Source: JBEKTW01 sp049515655
Lineage (GTDB): Bacteria; Bacteroidota; Ignavibacteria; UBA10030; SZUA-254
Assembly (NCBI GenBank): GCA_049515655.1
Contig: JBEKTW010000002.1
Coordinates: 62,001 to 126,000, forward strand
Reading direction: 5' to 3'
DNA length: 64,000 bases
Under the pieces are notes generated by a model. That model saw only the letters and a list, made by a program, of their open reading frames with translations, was not told the origin of the DNA and made no database searches. Each line of letters opens with the position of its first letter. The first letter of the stretch is position 1. Both the position numbers and the translations under genes were made by a program. Positions 35,620 to 44,352 of the stretch are shown one piece after another.

Positions 35620-38600
35620 TTATTTCAGCAAGAGCATTTTCCTTGCCTGAGTAAAAGATTTTGACGGTTCCGCAATACTCGTCGCTACGATGCGATAGAA
35701 ATAAATTCCGCTGGCGACGGAACCGGCATTGGCATTCGCGGAGTTCCACTCCACGGATTTGGCGCCTGCCTCCTGCACGGCGTCCACCAGGGTGGCCACT
35801 TTCCGACCCTGCAGGTCAAAAACCGTCAGCGTCACTTTGCTTGCCGTCGGAAGTTCATAGGCGATTCGCGTCGTTGGATTGAACGGGTTGGGATAGTTCT
35901 GGCTCACGTGGAATGCGGTCGGCAGGAGCATCTGGGGATTCCTGACGCCCGTAATGCCCTTCGTTGTAATATGGTAACGGCTATCCTGTCCCGGCCAATC
36001 GGCGAGAGGATTGAGGTCCGATGCGATGGCTCCCATAGGGCCGACCGCGCCGGAGTAAATATCGTAATAACGGTAATCGCCGCCGATGTAGTCCTTCATG
36101 TCGATCGTAGCACCCGCACCGGCCGGATACGTACCCATCACAAGAGGTCCATAGCAAAGATCAATGAAATTCGAGCTTTCCGAAAGGCGAACCTGAAAAT
36201 TGAGGTATGTGGTCGTTGAGCTCGCATCATAGTACGCGAGGATGTTCTTCCACTGGACAACGAAGACCCTGTTCGGGGCCGTGCCCAACGTCTGATATGT
36301 TATCTGACCGCTTGGGCCCGTACTGAGGTCCGCCCACCATGGTCCGAGCACTTTGGTCGGTCGCTCGGCATCCACACGTGGCCCCGGGTTGAAAGTTCCT
36401 CCGATTTGCTCAGCCGTTGATAGACCACGGAGTGAACCGGGAGTGCCGATCCCGAACTCCATCCATCCGTTGGTGCTTATCTGGACAGAGTCGTACGGAT
36501 AGCCATCGTACACGAATAAAAACGGAAGTCCAACGCGCGATTCGACATCATCACCAGCGGGCCCTGGAAGGCCCCCGGTGATTTCGCTATATGGGGAAGA
36601 CTGTTTCACGACAACGGCACTTGAAATGGTCGGGGGAAAAACCACGGTGATTATCCCTTTCAGCGTGTCATCATGAGAATTCATGTCGACGAAGAGTGAA
36701 ATGGCCTGAAGCACATAGTATCCCGTATCGGGCGGGGAAAACGATCCATCAAAAATCACCGTTCTCGATTCACCCGGCGCCAGAGCTGCGATCCTCTTTG
36801 TGTTCGAATAGAACACATTGCTGCCCTGGACAATCTGATAGCGCACATTGAACGAGTCTGCCGGCGCTTGCAGGCTCAAGCTCTCGAAGGTGGCGCGCAA
36901 GGGAGTGAGCGACGCGCCTAATTCATATTGGCCACCATCGATGGGATTGTCCAGAGACAGAGCTTCATAATCAAGGTAATTGGTAGGAAGTTCGCCGACG
37001 AGTTTTCGTTCCCACACGCCATTCCCGTGCGTCGCGATTCTCAACGCCCTGTTCGAGGGCGAAATGACGAGGTCTGCAGCAATGACAGCATCCGGAAGTC
37101 CCTGGTTGTATGCCGACCAGTTCGTGCCGCCATCCGTGGAAACATACACGCCCAGATCATTTCCCGCGTACACGATGTTCGAATGGAGCGGATCGATTGC
37201 AACCGCGGTAGTCGGAGCGTCGGGAAGCGAGCCCGTAATATCTGTCCAGTTCGAGCCGGCATCTGTCGACTTGAACAGGTGGCCGGTACCGAAACCTCCG
37301 ATTGCCGCATAAACAGTTTGTGAATGCTGCGGGTCAACCATGAGATCCATGGGGTAGCGATCCGGCAGAGTTCCGCTAATGTCCTGCCAGAACCCGCCGC
37401 CGTTCGTCGTCCGAAAAACATGCGCACTCGTGTTCACAGGTGCCATTCCAACATAAACCGTTTCGGGGCTTGTCGGAGAAATTGCCATTGACAGGGCGGG
37501 ATTACCGTCAAGCATGGCTCCACCATTGGTGACAGACCATGACCAGCCGCCGTCAGTGGATTTATAAATATGGACGTCGCCAAAGTAGAGTACGTTGGTG
37601 TTGGCGGGAGATAGAACAAAGGGAGAATTCCATCCCCCGCTTCCATCAAATCCATACATATAGGGGAATGATGCGCCCCGGTCACTTGAGCGGAATATGT
37701 CTTCTCCATACCGGTTCACCGCGTAAGCATAGTGGTCATCGGATTGATTGATGGCTGTCCAACCAACTTCGTCCTCCACACCGCGGTCCCACGTCGATGA
37801 CCCAAGATACCTGTAGCCGGGAATGTGGTCCTGAGATTGCCCCATCGCCAAGAACGAATCTGTCCTGGAGCATGAAAAGCCGTTGTAGAACTGTCCGGTT
37901 TGCATCCCTAATCCGACATCGACGAAACTCGAGCCAAAATCGTCGGAGCGATAGACCCCATCGTCGTTCACGACATAAAGAATGTTCGGATTTGTGGGAT
38001 GGTGGGCGTAATTGTGATGATCGGAATACGAACCCGAGCTGTTGAAAAATGTCAGACCTCCGTTTGTGGATTTGGTAATGGGAACACCAGCAAAGACCAC
38101 TTGGCTTGAGTCTGTCGGATTCACAGCAACGAAGTGTGAGTACCAACCCTGCACTTGAAACAGGCCCAAAGGCGAGCAGAGCAATGTCCAGGTGCTTCCG
38201 AAATCTGTCGAGCGCCACAGACCCCCGTTGTCTAGAGTGCTGTCTGCTCCGACGCTCGCATACACAACGTTCGGACTTGCCCCGTATAGTTCGAGTCGGG
38301 CTTTTCCCGTAAATGCCGGGATCGCGTTGGCCTTACTCCAAAAGCTTCCGCCGTTCAGCGTCCGGTAGATGCCTGTCTGAGGACTGTTCAGGTCGCCGAA
38401 CGAGACCATAATCTTGTTGGTGTCCAGAGGATTGATCATGATATCTTCACCGAGTTCCACCGCAACGACAACATTCCATGAATGGCCGGCGTCGACAGAT
38501 TTATAGAGACCTTCCGTAGTCGCGGCCCAGAGAGTGTTGTGATTGAGCGGGTTCATTTTCATCGCCTCGACACCGCTCTGATTGTTATACGACCAATCGA

Positions 38601-39216
38601 GGCTCTTCGTCCATGTCTCTCCTCCATCGGTCGTCTTTAGGATTCCAATGCCGTAACTTCCGCGCAGCGTCCGCAACGTGACGCCGCCGTTGGCGGCCTG
38701 GTAACCATACACCTCGCCCGTTCCAAGGTAGATAACGTTCGTGTCGGTGGGGTCGATGACAATCGCGCCGATGCCGAGAGCGGGATATCCGAGCTTCACC
38801 TGCCTCCAATCCCCTGCAACCCCGGCGCTGTATGATCGCCAGAGCCCCCCACTCGCGCTTCCAATGTACAGGGTGTTCGGGTTCAATGGATTCAACGCGA
38901 CACTGATGGCCCGACCCTGGAGATTCGTCGGTCCAATCGGAGCCCAGGTACCCCCTGCGGTCAACACGTTCGTGAATTCCTTCTGCTTGGCTTTCGAAAG
39001 TTGATATGACCGATAGTATTTATCCGCAGGGATGTCCTTGTATGGGTAGGCACGGGAGCGAGTCCAGAAATCGAGGGCTTGCATGGCACCCGATCTGCCT
39101 TTCACTGCTTGTTCTTCACTTGCATAGAGTCTTCGATGGCGGTTTAAGTTGACGAGAGCAGCGAAAATGGATACAAAAACCGCTAAGCTGATTATCAGGG
39201 TAATGATGCGTCGCAT
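35620..39216 (-). CDS. T9SS-exported sortilin-like propeller protein, paralogue 2
   Basis: A 1198-residue paralogue of the preceding protein. The N-terminus (MRR-TLIISLAVFVSIFAAL-type signal), the sortilin-like propeller and the second beta region match through about residue 1110 (shared DYIGGDYRYYD). Here the chain runs directly from WPGQDSRYHI into the T9SS sorting domain (QNYPNPFNPTT, LQGRKVATLVD), lacking the ~276-residue region of the longer paralogue. The ribosome site AAGGA precedes the ATG at 39216. The two genes are 85 bases apart and probably cotranscribed, the shorter one first. Confidence 0.9.
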   Translation of the reverse strand: MRRIITLIISLAVFVSIFAALVNLNRHRRLYASEEQAVKGRSGAMQALDFWTRSRAYPYKDIPADKYYRSYQLSKAKQKEFTNVLTAGGTWAPIGPTNLQGRAISVALNPLNPNTLYIGSASGGLWRSYSAGVAGDWRQVKLGYPALGIGAIVIDPTDTNVIYLGTGEVYGYQAANGGVTLRTLRGSYGIGILKTTDGGETWTKSLDWSYNNQSGVEAMKMNPLNHNTLWAATTEGLYKSVDAGHSWNVVVAVELGEDIMINPLDTNKIMVSFGDLNSPQTGIYRTLNGGSFWSKANAIPAFTGKARLELYGASPNVVYASVGADSTLDNGGLWRSTDFGSTWTLLCSPLGLFQVQGWYSHFVAVNPTDSSQVVFAGVPITKSTNGGLTFFNSSGSYSDHHNYAHHPTNPNILYVVNDDGVYRSDDFGSSFVDVGLGMQTGQFYNGFSCSRTDSFLAMGQSQDHIPGYRYLGSSTWDRGVEDEVGWTAINQSDDHYAYAVNRYGEDIFRSSDRGASFPYMYGFDGSGGWNSPFVLSPANTNVLYFGDVHIYKSTDGGWSWSVTNGGAMLDGNPALSMAISPTSPETVYVGMAPVNTSAHVFRTTNGGGFWQDISGTLPDRYPMDLMVDPQHSQTVYAAIGGFGTGHLFKSTDAGSNWTDITGSLPDAPTTAVAIDPLHSNIVYAGNDLGVYVSTDGGTNWSAYNQGLPDAVIAADLVISPSNRALRIATHGNGVWERKLVGELPTNYLDYEALSLDNPIDGGQYELGASLTPLRATFESLSLQAPADSFNVRYQIVQGSNVFYSNTKRIAALAPGESRTVIFDGSFSPPDTGYYVLQAISLFVDMNSHDDTLKGIITVVFPPTISSAVVVKQSSPYSEITGGLPGPAGDDVESRVGLPFLFVYDGYPYDSVQISTNGWMEFGIGTPGSLRGLSTAEQIGGTFNPGPRVDAERPTKVLGPWWADLSTGPSGQITYQTLGTAPNRVFVVQWKNILAYYDASSTTTYLNFQVRLSESSNFIDLCYGPLVMGTYPAGAGATIDMKDYIGGDYRYYDIYSGAVGPMGAIASDLNPLADWPGQDSRYHITTKGITGVRNPQMLLPTAFHVSQNYPNPFNPTTRIAYELPTASKVTLTVFDLQGRKVATLVDAVQEAGAKSVEWNSANANAGSVASGIYFYRIVATSIAEPSKSFTQARKMLLLK

Positions 39217-39419
39217 AAGAAGTCCTTGTCAAGAAGGTGCGCGTGAGATAGAGTTAACTATTCGCGTATCCAAAAAGTGAAAGAACGGGCGCTGAAGCCG
39301 GATACAACACTCCATCGCATCAAGTTTTGGGAACCATGTCAGAAAATGGTACGAAAAAAATCGGGAAGTATCAAGCCGCTTCGGTGAGAATTTGGATGAA
39401 AAAAAACGTAAATTACAGT

Positions 39420-39908
39420 ATGCATACTACCGGTTTCACTGCAATTCAAGCCATCCAGGCGATTCTTGCCCCCGCCTTGGGCATATCCGCAGTCGGACTG
39501 CTACTCCTCGGTCTGCTAAACAGGTATTCCAACCTGATTACCCGCATCCGCTTGCTCACGGAAGAGAGGCGAAAGCTCACGAAAGTGCTCATCGAGAAGG
39601 CCGGCGATCTGGCCTATACGGACAACGTCCGCTACATGAGTGTCCGGAAGCAAACGGATGATCTGGTGGCGCGGTGTGCATTGGCCCGCAATGCAATCCT
39701 GTCGCTGCAGGCGTCTGTCGCGATGTTCGTCCTCGCCTCACTGGCCATAGGACTGGATTTGTTTGTGAATGTAGAGACCCTAGAGAGTGTCGCCCTCGTC
39801 ATTTTTATGGCAGGAATGGGGGGCGTTCTTATCGGCATACTCTTCGCAGCAATCGAGGTGTACCGGTCATTCAAGATCGTGCTCATCGAGGTGAAGGCCG
39901 AGGAATAG
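39420..39908 (+). CDS. DUF2721 family membrane protein
   Basis: A 162-residue membrane protein of the DUF2721 family. The chosen ATG at 39420 gives the usual start, close to the first hydrophobic helix (about residues 14-34, LAPALGISAVGLLLLGLLNR). After a charged ARLR-like segment (RIRLLTEERRKLTKVLIEK) come two more helices (about 90-115 and 120-150). Earlier in-frame ATG codons (39396, 39327) would add an unusual basic leader. The biochemical role of DUF2721 is unknown. It is divergent from the T9SS gene and convergent with the M28 peptidase gene. Confidence 0.85.
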   Translation: MHTTGFTAIQAIQAILAPALGISAVGLLLLGLLNRYSNLITRIRLLTEERRKLTKVLIEKAGDLAYTDNVRYMSVRKQTDDLVARCALARNAILSLQASVAMFVLASLAIGLDLFVNVETLESVALVIFMAGMGGVLIGILFAAIEVYRSFKIVLIEVKAEE

Positions 39909-39938
39909 GCTTCGGCCTCCGTCGGAGAAACTCTGCGG

Positions 39939-41342
39939 TCAGAGTCCTTCCTGCGCGAGGACATACACAAGCGTCGCTATTGACGCGGCTCCGAGTTCCA
40001 GTTCTCGCTCGTTGACTTTGTCGATGGTGTCATTGTCGGAGTGATGGTAGTCGAAGTATCGCTGTCCATCCACCCTCAATCCAATCTGAGGAACTCCCTT
40101 CCTTCCAAGACCCGAGATATCGGCTCCGCCGCCGCCTTTCCTGATGCGGTCAGCTTCAATCGGCTCGAAAAGATAGGCCCAACGCGCGATCTTCTCGAAC
40201 CTCACGGAATCCGTGCTCACCCCAAACCCACGCGGCGTGAAGCCTCCGGCGTCCGATTCAAGTGCCGCGATATGCTTTTCACCTGGGCGTTCTTTTGCGG
40301 CATAGGCTTCCCCACCCCGAAGTCCGTTTTCTTCGTTAATGAAAAGCACCGCGCGGATTGTTCGTTTCGGTTTCAGTCCCATATCCTTCAATAGCCGCAA
40401 CGCTTCGATGGAGTGCGCGATCCCCGCGCCGTCGTCGTGTGCCCCCTGACCCTTGTCCCAGCTGTCAAGATGCCCGCCGACGACGATGACCTCATCGGGT
40501 TTCTCCGCACCCGTCAACTCGCCGACAACGTTGGCCGATTCCACGTCGGGGAGAGTCTTGCATGTCAATTTCAGATGCACGGTGACGTTTCCTTCTTTCT
40601 TCAAAAGGTCATCGAGAAGATTTGCACCGACAGTGCTGACGGCAGCGGCCGGAACTTTGGCGATACTATCGGCGTAGCCCATGGCGCCTGTATGAGGGAC
40701 GTCATCGATTCTCGATGTCATTGACCGCACGAGCGCTGCAACACCGCCGACCTTGGCGGCTTCTACCGCTCCCTGTCCCCGCTGGTTGACGGCTCCGCCG
40801 TACATCTCAAAAGAGTTCAGTTTACTCCTGTCAAACGGCCTGTTGAAGAAGATGATTTTCCCTTTTGCCTTGTCTTTTAGTGCGTGAAGCTCTTCGAATG
40901 ATTTTACTTCGAGCACTTCGGCGGTTATCCCGCCCTCGGGAGTGGCAATACTGCCGCCAAGCGCGCAAATCTTCAGGGGAACATCCCCCGACGATTTGGA
41001 GGAAACGATTGAGGCTTCTTCAATGGGACCACGGACCCAGTGAGGCACCATTGCCATTTCCAGATGAACTTTGTCAAACCCAAGGCGCTCCATCGTCCTC
41101 TTTCCCCACTCGACCGCTTGATCGGCCTGCGGCGAACCGCTGACTCTCGCCCCCACCCTCGTCGTCAATTCCGTGAGCAGCTCATAGGCCTTCCCTGAAG
41201 CCAATCCCGTGGAGAAGATCTTTCGGGCAAGCAACTCGTACTGGCGGGCTTTTATCGTATCCACGGGTTGCGCCAGCAAAGTCATCGAAAGAATTAAAAG
41301 CACAAAGAGAGCAAAATACACTTTACTAAGCTGGGTCAGCAT
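39939..41342 (-). CDS. Exported M28-family metallopeptidase (PGCP/aminopeptidase-like)
   Basis: A 467-residue exported zinc peptidase. After a signal peptide (residues about 1-23, ending LLAQ) comes a PA-type inserted domain (about 120-260) within the M28 fold. Zinc and catalytic residues are seen in GGHLDSWDKGQGAHDDGAG (His and Asp), NEENGLRGG (Glu pair), ESDAGG and DYHHSDNDT (His). The pattern fits plasma glutamate carboxypeptidase/bacterial aminopeptidases. I chose ATG at 41340-41342 over a GTG three codons upstream because the signal peptide is better. Probably the last gene of the minus-strand run that begins near gltX, 74 bases after nadA. Confidence 0.93.
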   Translation of the reverse strand: MLTQLSKVYFALFVLLILSMTLLAQPVDTIKARQYELLARKIFSTGLASGKAYELLTELTTRVGARVSGSPQADQAVEWGKRTMERLGFDKVHLEMAMVPHWVRGPIEEASIVSSKSSGDVPLKICALGGSIATPEGGITAEVLEVKSFEELHALKDKAKGKIIFFNRPFDRSKLNSFEMYGGAVNQRGQGAVEAAKVGGVAALVRSMTSRIDDVPHTGAMGYADSIAKVPAAAVSTVGANLLDDLLKKEGNVTVHLKLTCKTLPDVESANVVGELTGAEKPDEVIVVGGHLDSWDKGQGAHDDGAGIAHSIEALRLLKDMGLKPKRTIRAVLFINEENGLRGGEAYAAKERPGEKHIAALESDAGGFTPRGFGVSTDSVRFEKIARWAYLFEPIEADRIRKGGGGADISGLGRKGVPQIGLRVDGQRYFDYHHSDNDTIDKVNERELELGAASIATLVYVLAQEGL

Positions 41343-41416
41343 GGGACTCACTTTCAGGATAGTTTTTAGGGGTCGGAAAATTCGAGTAGTTTAGAGGAAT
41401 ATTACATCAGGGACCA

Positions 41417-42391
41417 TCAACTCATTTGCATCATCCGGCGAATCGGTATCAATGCCCGTCCGATGAGCGCGTCGTCCAACTTGATTTCCGGCGAGCGATT
41501 CTTCATGCATGAGTACAGTTTTTCCATGGTATTCAGTTTCATGTAGGGACACTGGTTGCAGGCACAGCTTTCTTCGGGGGGCGCGGGAATAAAGGATTTC
41601 CCGGGACAGGCCTTCTGCATCTGGTGAATAATCCCTGTCTCCGTGGCGACAATGAATTCCATATCGGGGCTCTGCTGGACAAATCGCAGGAGAGAACTCG
41701 TCGAGCCAATAAAATCCGCCTGGTCAAGGACGACTTCTTCGCATTCCGGGTGGGCAATCAGTTTGGCCGAAGGGTAATGCGTTCTTAGGTGCAGAAGCTT
41801 CCGCGCGCTGAATGTTTCATGAACGACACATGTTCCTTGCCACAGGAGCATTTGCCGTCCCGTTTTCTTTACCAGGTAATTCCCGAGATTCCTATCGGGA
41901 GCGAAGAGAATCGGTTTGCCGGCCGGAATTTGCCGAATAATCTTTTCGGCGTTACTCGAAGTGCAAATAATGTCGCTGAGCGCCTTCACCTCGGCCGAGC
42001 AATTGATGTACGTAATTGCGGTATGGTCCGGATGCTGTTCGCGGAACTCCTTGAACAATGGCGCCGGACATCCCTCTGCCAATGAACAACCGGCCGCGAG
42101 GTCGGGCAGCAGAACCTGTTTCCGCGGGTTCAGAATTTTTGCCGTCTCGGCCATGAAGTGGACGCCGGCAAAAACAATCACATCGGCATCGGTGGATTCC
42201 GCGCGCCGAGAAAGTTCCAGGCTGTCACCCACAAAATCGGCAATATCCTGGATCTCGGATTCCTGATAATAGTGGGCAAGGAGGATTGCGTTATGATCCT
42301 TCTTAAGTCGGAGGATTTCCTCCTCCAGATTGGATGGAATTTCCTCCTCCGGTGTCGTTCTAGAATCGATAATGGCGGTTTTTTTGTTCAT
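41417..42391 (-). CDS. nadA: Quinolinate synthase A
   Basis: Condenses iminoaspartate and dihydroxyacetone phosphate to quinolinate in NAD synthesis, using a [4Fe-4S] cluster. The 324-residue length is typical. Cluster cysteines are seen in LAAGCSLAEGCP, in GTCVVHE and in CACNQCPYM. The family motifs LAHYYQ and VHFMAETAKIL are present. No nadB or nadC is next to it. It lies between the small membrane protein and the M28 peptidase, with 158 bases upstream and 74 downstream. Confidence 0.97.
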   Translation of the reverse strand: MNKKTAIIDSRTTPEEEIPSNLEEEILRLKKDHNAILLAHYYQESEIQDIADFVGDSLELSRRAESTDADVIVFAGVHFMAETAKILNPRKQVLLPDLAAGCSLAEGCPAPLFKEFREQHPDHTAITYINCSAEVKALSDIICTSSNAEKIIRQIPAGKPILFAPDRNLGNYLVKKTGRQMLLWQGTCVVHETFSARKLLHLRTHYPSAKLIAHPECEEVVLDQADFIGSTSSLLRFVQQSPDMEFIVATETGIIHQMQKACPGKSFIPAPPEESCACNQCPYMKLNTMEKLYSCMKNRSPEIKLDDALIGRALIPIRRMMQMS

Positions 42392-42549
42392 CCTACACGC
42401 AAGATAATCAGAGGGTATTCGAGAATCAAGTGAACCAATTCATCCGCGGACATTTCTCAAGAAAGAGAACGCTTTATGCGGGCCGAGAGTGCCCGAACAG
42501 TCTTCACATCCGCACCGAACAGGTGCGGGGGGAACAATTTTGAGGTAGA

Positions 42550-42741
42550 CTATTGTTTTCCGTCTTTGTCGGGGGTGAGGTCTTCGAACGTGGCGTCTTC
42601 GATATCACGAAATGGCGGCTTCGGGGAGGGAGGTGGAGAATCATGCCGGCTTCCCGCCTGGTCTTTCGGAGTGCCGGTAAGACTTTGCACAACTTTCCAG
42701 ACTATCCACGCAAGGACCAACCAAAGAAGAAGACGGAGCAT
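42550..42741 (-). CDS. Small single-pass membrane protein
   Basis: A 63-residue protein with a hydrophobic N-terminal helix (residues 2-20, with three tryptophans) followed by a soluble proline- and acid-rich tail (DSPPPSPKPPFRDIEDATFEDL). I do not recognise a named family. The gene begins nine bases after the deoxynucleoside kinase stop, keeps a coding pattern, and has the same direction as its neighbours, which supports it as real. The role is unknown; a membrane-anchored partner is a guess. Confidence 0.68.
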   Translation of the reverse strand: MLRLLLWLVLAWIVWKVVQSLTGTPKDQAGSRHDSPPPSPKPPFRDIEDATFEDLTPDKDGKQ

Positions 42742-42750
42742 ACGGGGCCG

Positions 42751-43425
42751 TCAGGAGAGGGTGACGGGGTTGTAGTATTCGACGGCCGCCTTGTTCGGCC
42801 TGAATATTTCTCCCAGGAGATCATCAAAATGATTCTTGTCGTTGACAAAATCGATTTGAGATGCGTTGACAATGAGCAGCGGCGCGTTCTTGTACCGGAA
42901 GAAGAAGTAATTATATGCTTCATTCAGGTCGCGAATGTACTGTTCAGACATGTTGCGTTCGATGGCTCTTCCCCGCTTGCGGATGTTTGTCATAAGGCGG
43001 TCGACGCTGCTCTGAAGATAGACCACGAGGTCCGGCGTCGTGATATTCTTCTGGATGCTCTCGAGGAGCGTTTCGTACAGTTTCAACTCGTCGTCGGCAA
43101 GATTCAGGTAAGCAAATATCTTGTCTTTCTCAAAAATGTAGTCCGTGACGAGAAACCGGTGGAACAAGTCAGCCTGAAGGAGAGCCTGCTGCTGTTTGTA
43201 GCGATTGAGCAGGAAGAAAATCTGTGTCTGGAATGCATAGTGTTCCGGGTCTTCATAGAATTTCGGGAGAAACGGATTCTCCTCGAATTTTTCCAGGACG
43301 AGGTTCGCAGAAAGCCGTTCGGAGAGCAATGCCGAAAGGGAGGTTTTTCCGGCTCCAATCACGCCCTCCACGGCGATGTAGTGGATATCCGATTGTTCGA
43401 TGAGTGAATCGAGAGATTGCTGCAC
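42751..43425 (-). CDS. Deoxynucleoside kinase (dAK/dGK-like)
   Basis: A 224-residue kinase that phosphorylates deoxynucleosides for salvage. The P-loop GVIGAGKTS spans residues 21-29. Family motifs include the VTDYIFEKDKIFA segment (substrate site) and the ERNMSEQYI region near residue 158. The start is most probably GTG at 43423-43425: GGAG lies five bases before it, ten bases after the folK stop. A longer frame to 43545 would overlap folK by about 110 bases. Which base it prefers cannot be told, but resemblance is to bacterial dAK/dGK rather than thymidine kinase. Cotranscribed with folB and folK. Confidence 0.9.
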   Translation of the reverse strand: MQQSLDSLIEQSDIHYIAVEGVIGAGKTSLSALLSERLSANLVLEKFEENPFLPKFYEDPEHYAFQTQIFFLLNRYKQQQALLQADLFHRFLVTDYIFEKDKIFAYLNLADDELKLYETLLESIQKNITTPDLVVYLQSSVDRLMTNIRKRGRAIERNMSEQYIRDLNEAYNYFFFRYKNAPLLIVNASQIDFVNDKNHFDDLLGEIFRPNKAAVEYYNPVTLS

Positions 43426-43435
43426 CGCCGCTCCG

Positions 43436-43942
43436 TTATGTTGAATGCAATTCGTTGACTGACAATGGTGTGCGTACAACGCGCGAGCCATCGCTGCAAT
43501 GCTGAAGGAGTTGTCGGATCGTCTGCCGCAACGCTGGATGAACAACGTCCCCAGCGATTTCGTTCAATGGTTCCAGCACGAACCGTCTCTCCGGTATGCC
43601 GGCATGAGGCACCCGGAACACGTCGCTGTGCATCACAGTCTGCCCGTACAGCAGAATATCAATATCGATCTCCCGCGGCTTCATATGTGTTCCAGGAGTC
43701 CTTCCGATGTCATGTTCCATCCCCTTCACTTTCTTCAGGAGGTCTTCAGGCGACAGGGGAGTTTCGACCTCGACCGACATATTGTAAAACCTCCTTGCGT
43801 CACCCATTCCGACAGCATCGGTTTCATACACTGACGACAGGCGTACGACCGTCCCAACGAGAGCGAGCTTTTCGACCGCCTTCGATAGATAGCGCAGCCG
43901 GTCGCCCACGTTCGAACCTAACCCGAGAAAAACTCTTGACAC
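43436..43942 (-). CDS. folK: 2-amino-4-hydroxy-6-hydroxymethyldihydropteridine diphosphokinase
   Basis: Transfers pyrophosphate to 6-hydroxymethyl-dihydropterin in folate synthesis. The 168 residues include the N-terminal GLGSNVGDR, the YETDAVGM loop and the catalytic metal-binding REIDIDILLYG near residue 95. The C-terminal part has RRFVLEPLNEIAGD. It begins on the last base of folB (43942), so translation is coupled, and is followed after ten bases by the deoxynucleoside kinase. Confidence 0.96.
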   Translation of the reverse strand: MSRVFLGLGSNVGDRLRYLSKAVEKLALVGTVVRLSSVYETDAVGMGDARRFYNMSVEVETPLSPEDLLKKVKGMEHDIGRTPGTHMKPREIDIDILLYGQTVMHSDVFRVPHAGIPERRFVLEPLNEIAGDVVHPALRQTIRQLLQHCSDGSRVVRTPLSVNELHST

Positions 43943-44313
43943 TATTCCCGCCTTCGTTCGGTAATCTCCACCTCCACGAAATCAACAACGCCTTTGACGC
44001 GGGGATGCGGCTTTCTGACCTTTATTGTGACCTGGTCCACTTGAGCAAACTCCCGTAGTATTTTCCGGGCGATGGCGTTTGCCACAGACTCCAGGAGATA
44101 GTACTTCTTCTCCGTGACTGACTTTTCTATCGCGGCGTACAGAGCTTCGTAGTTGATGGTGTTTTTCAAATTGTCTGTCGAAAACGCAGCCGACAAATCG
44201 CTCTGAATCTCAACATCAACCTCGAACTTGCCGCCGAGATTCTGCTCATCGCTTTCTACGCCGTGATAGGCATAAAACGGGGCATTCTTGATTCTGATGA
44301 TATCCTTACGCAT
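43942..44313 (-). CDS. folB: Dihydroneopterin aldolase
   Basis: Splits dihydroneopterin to 6-hydroxymethyl-dihydropterin and glycolaldehyde in folate synthesis, the step before FolK. The 123-residue product has the family pattern NAPFYAYHGV, the VTIKVRKPHP segment and a C-terminal VEVEI strand; the tunnel-fold homooctamer is expected. The ATG at 44311-44313 is preferred to a TTG five codons earlier. Sits between glnS and folK; its stop overlaps the folK start by one base. Confidence 0.95.
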   Translation of the reverse strand: MRKDIIRIKNAPFYAYHGVESDEQNLGGKFEVDVEIQSDLSAAFSTDNLKNTINYEALYAAIEKSVTEKKYYLLESVANAIARKILREFAQVDQVTIKVRKPHPRVKGVVDFVEVEITERRRE

Positions 44314-44352
44314 GGGCGGGTTCGCCAAATATAAATGTTTCTCGGTCGAGAA

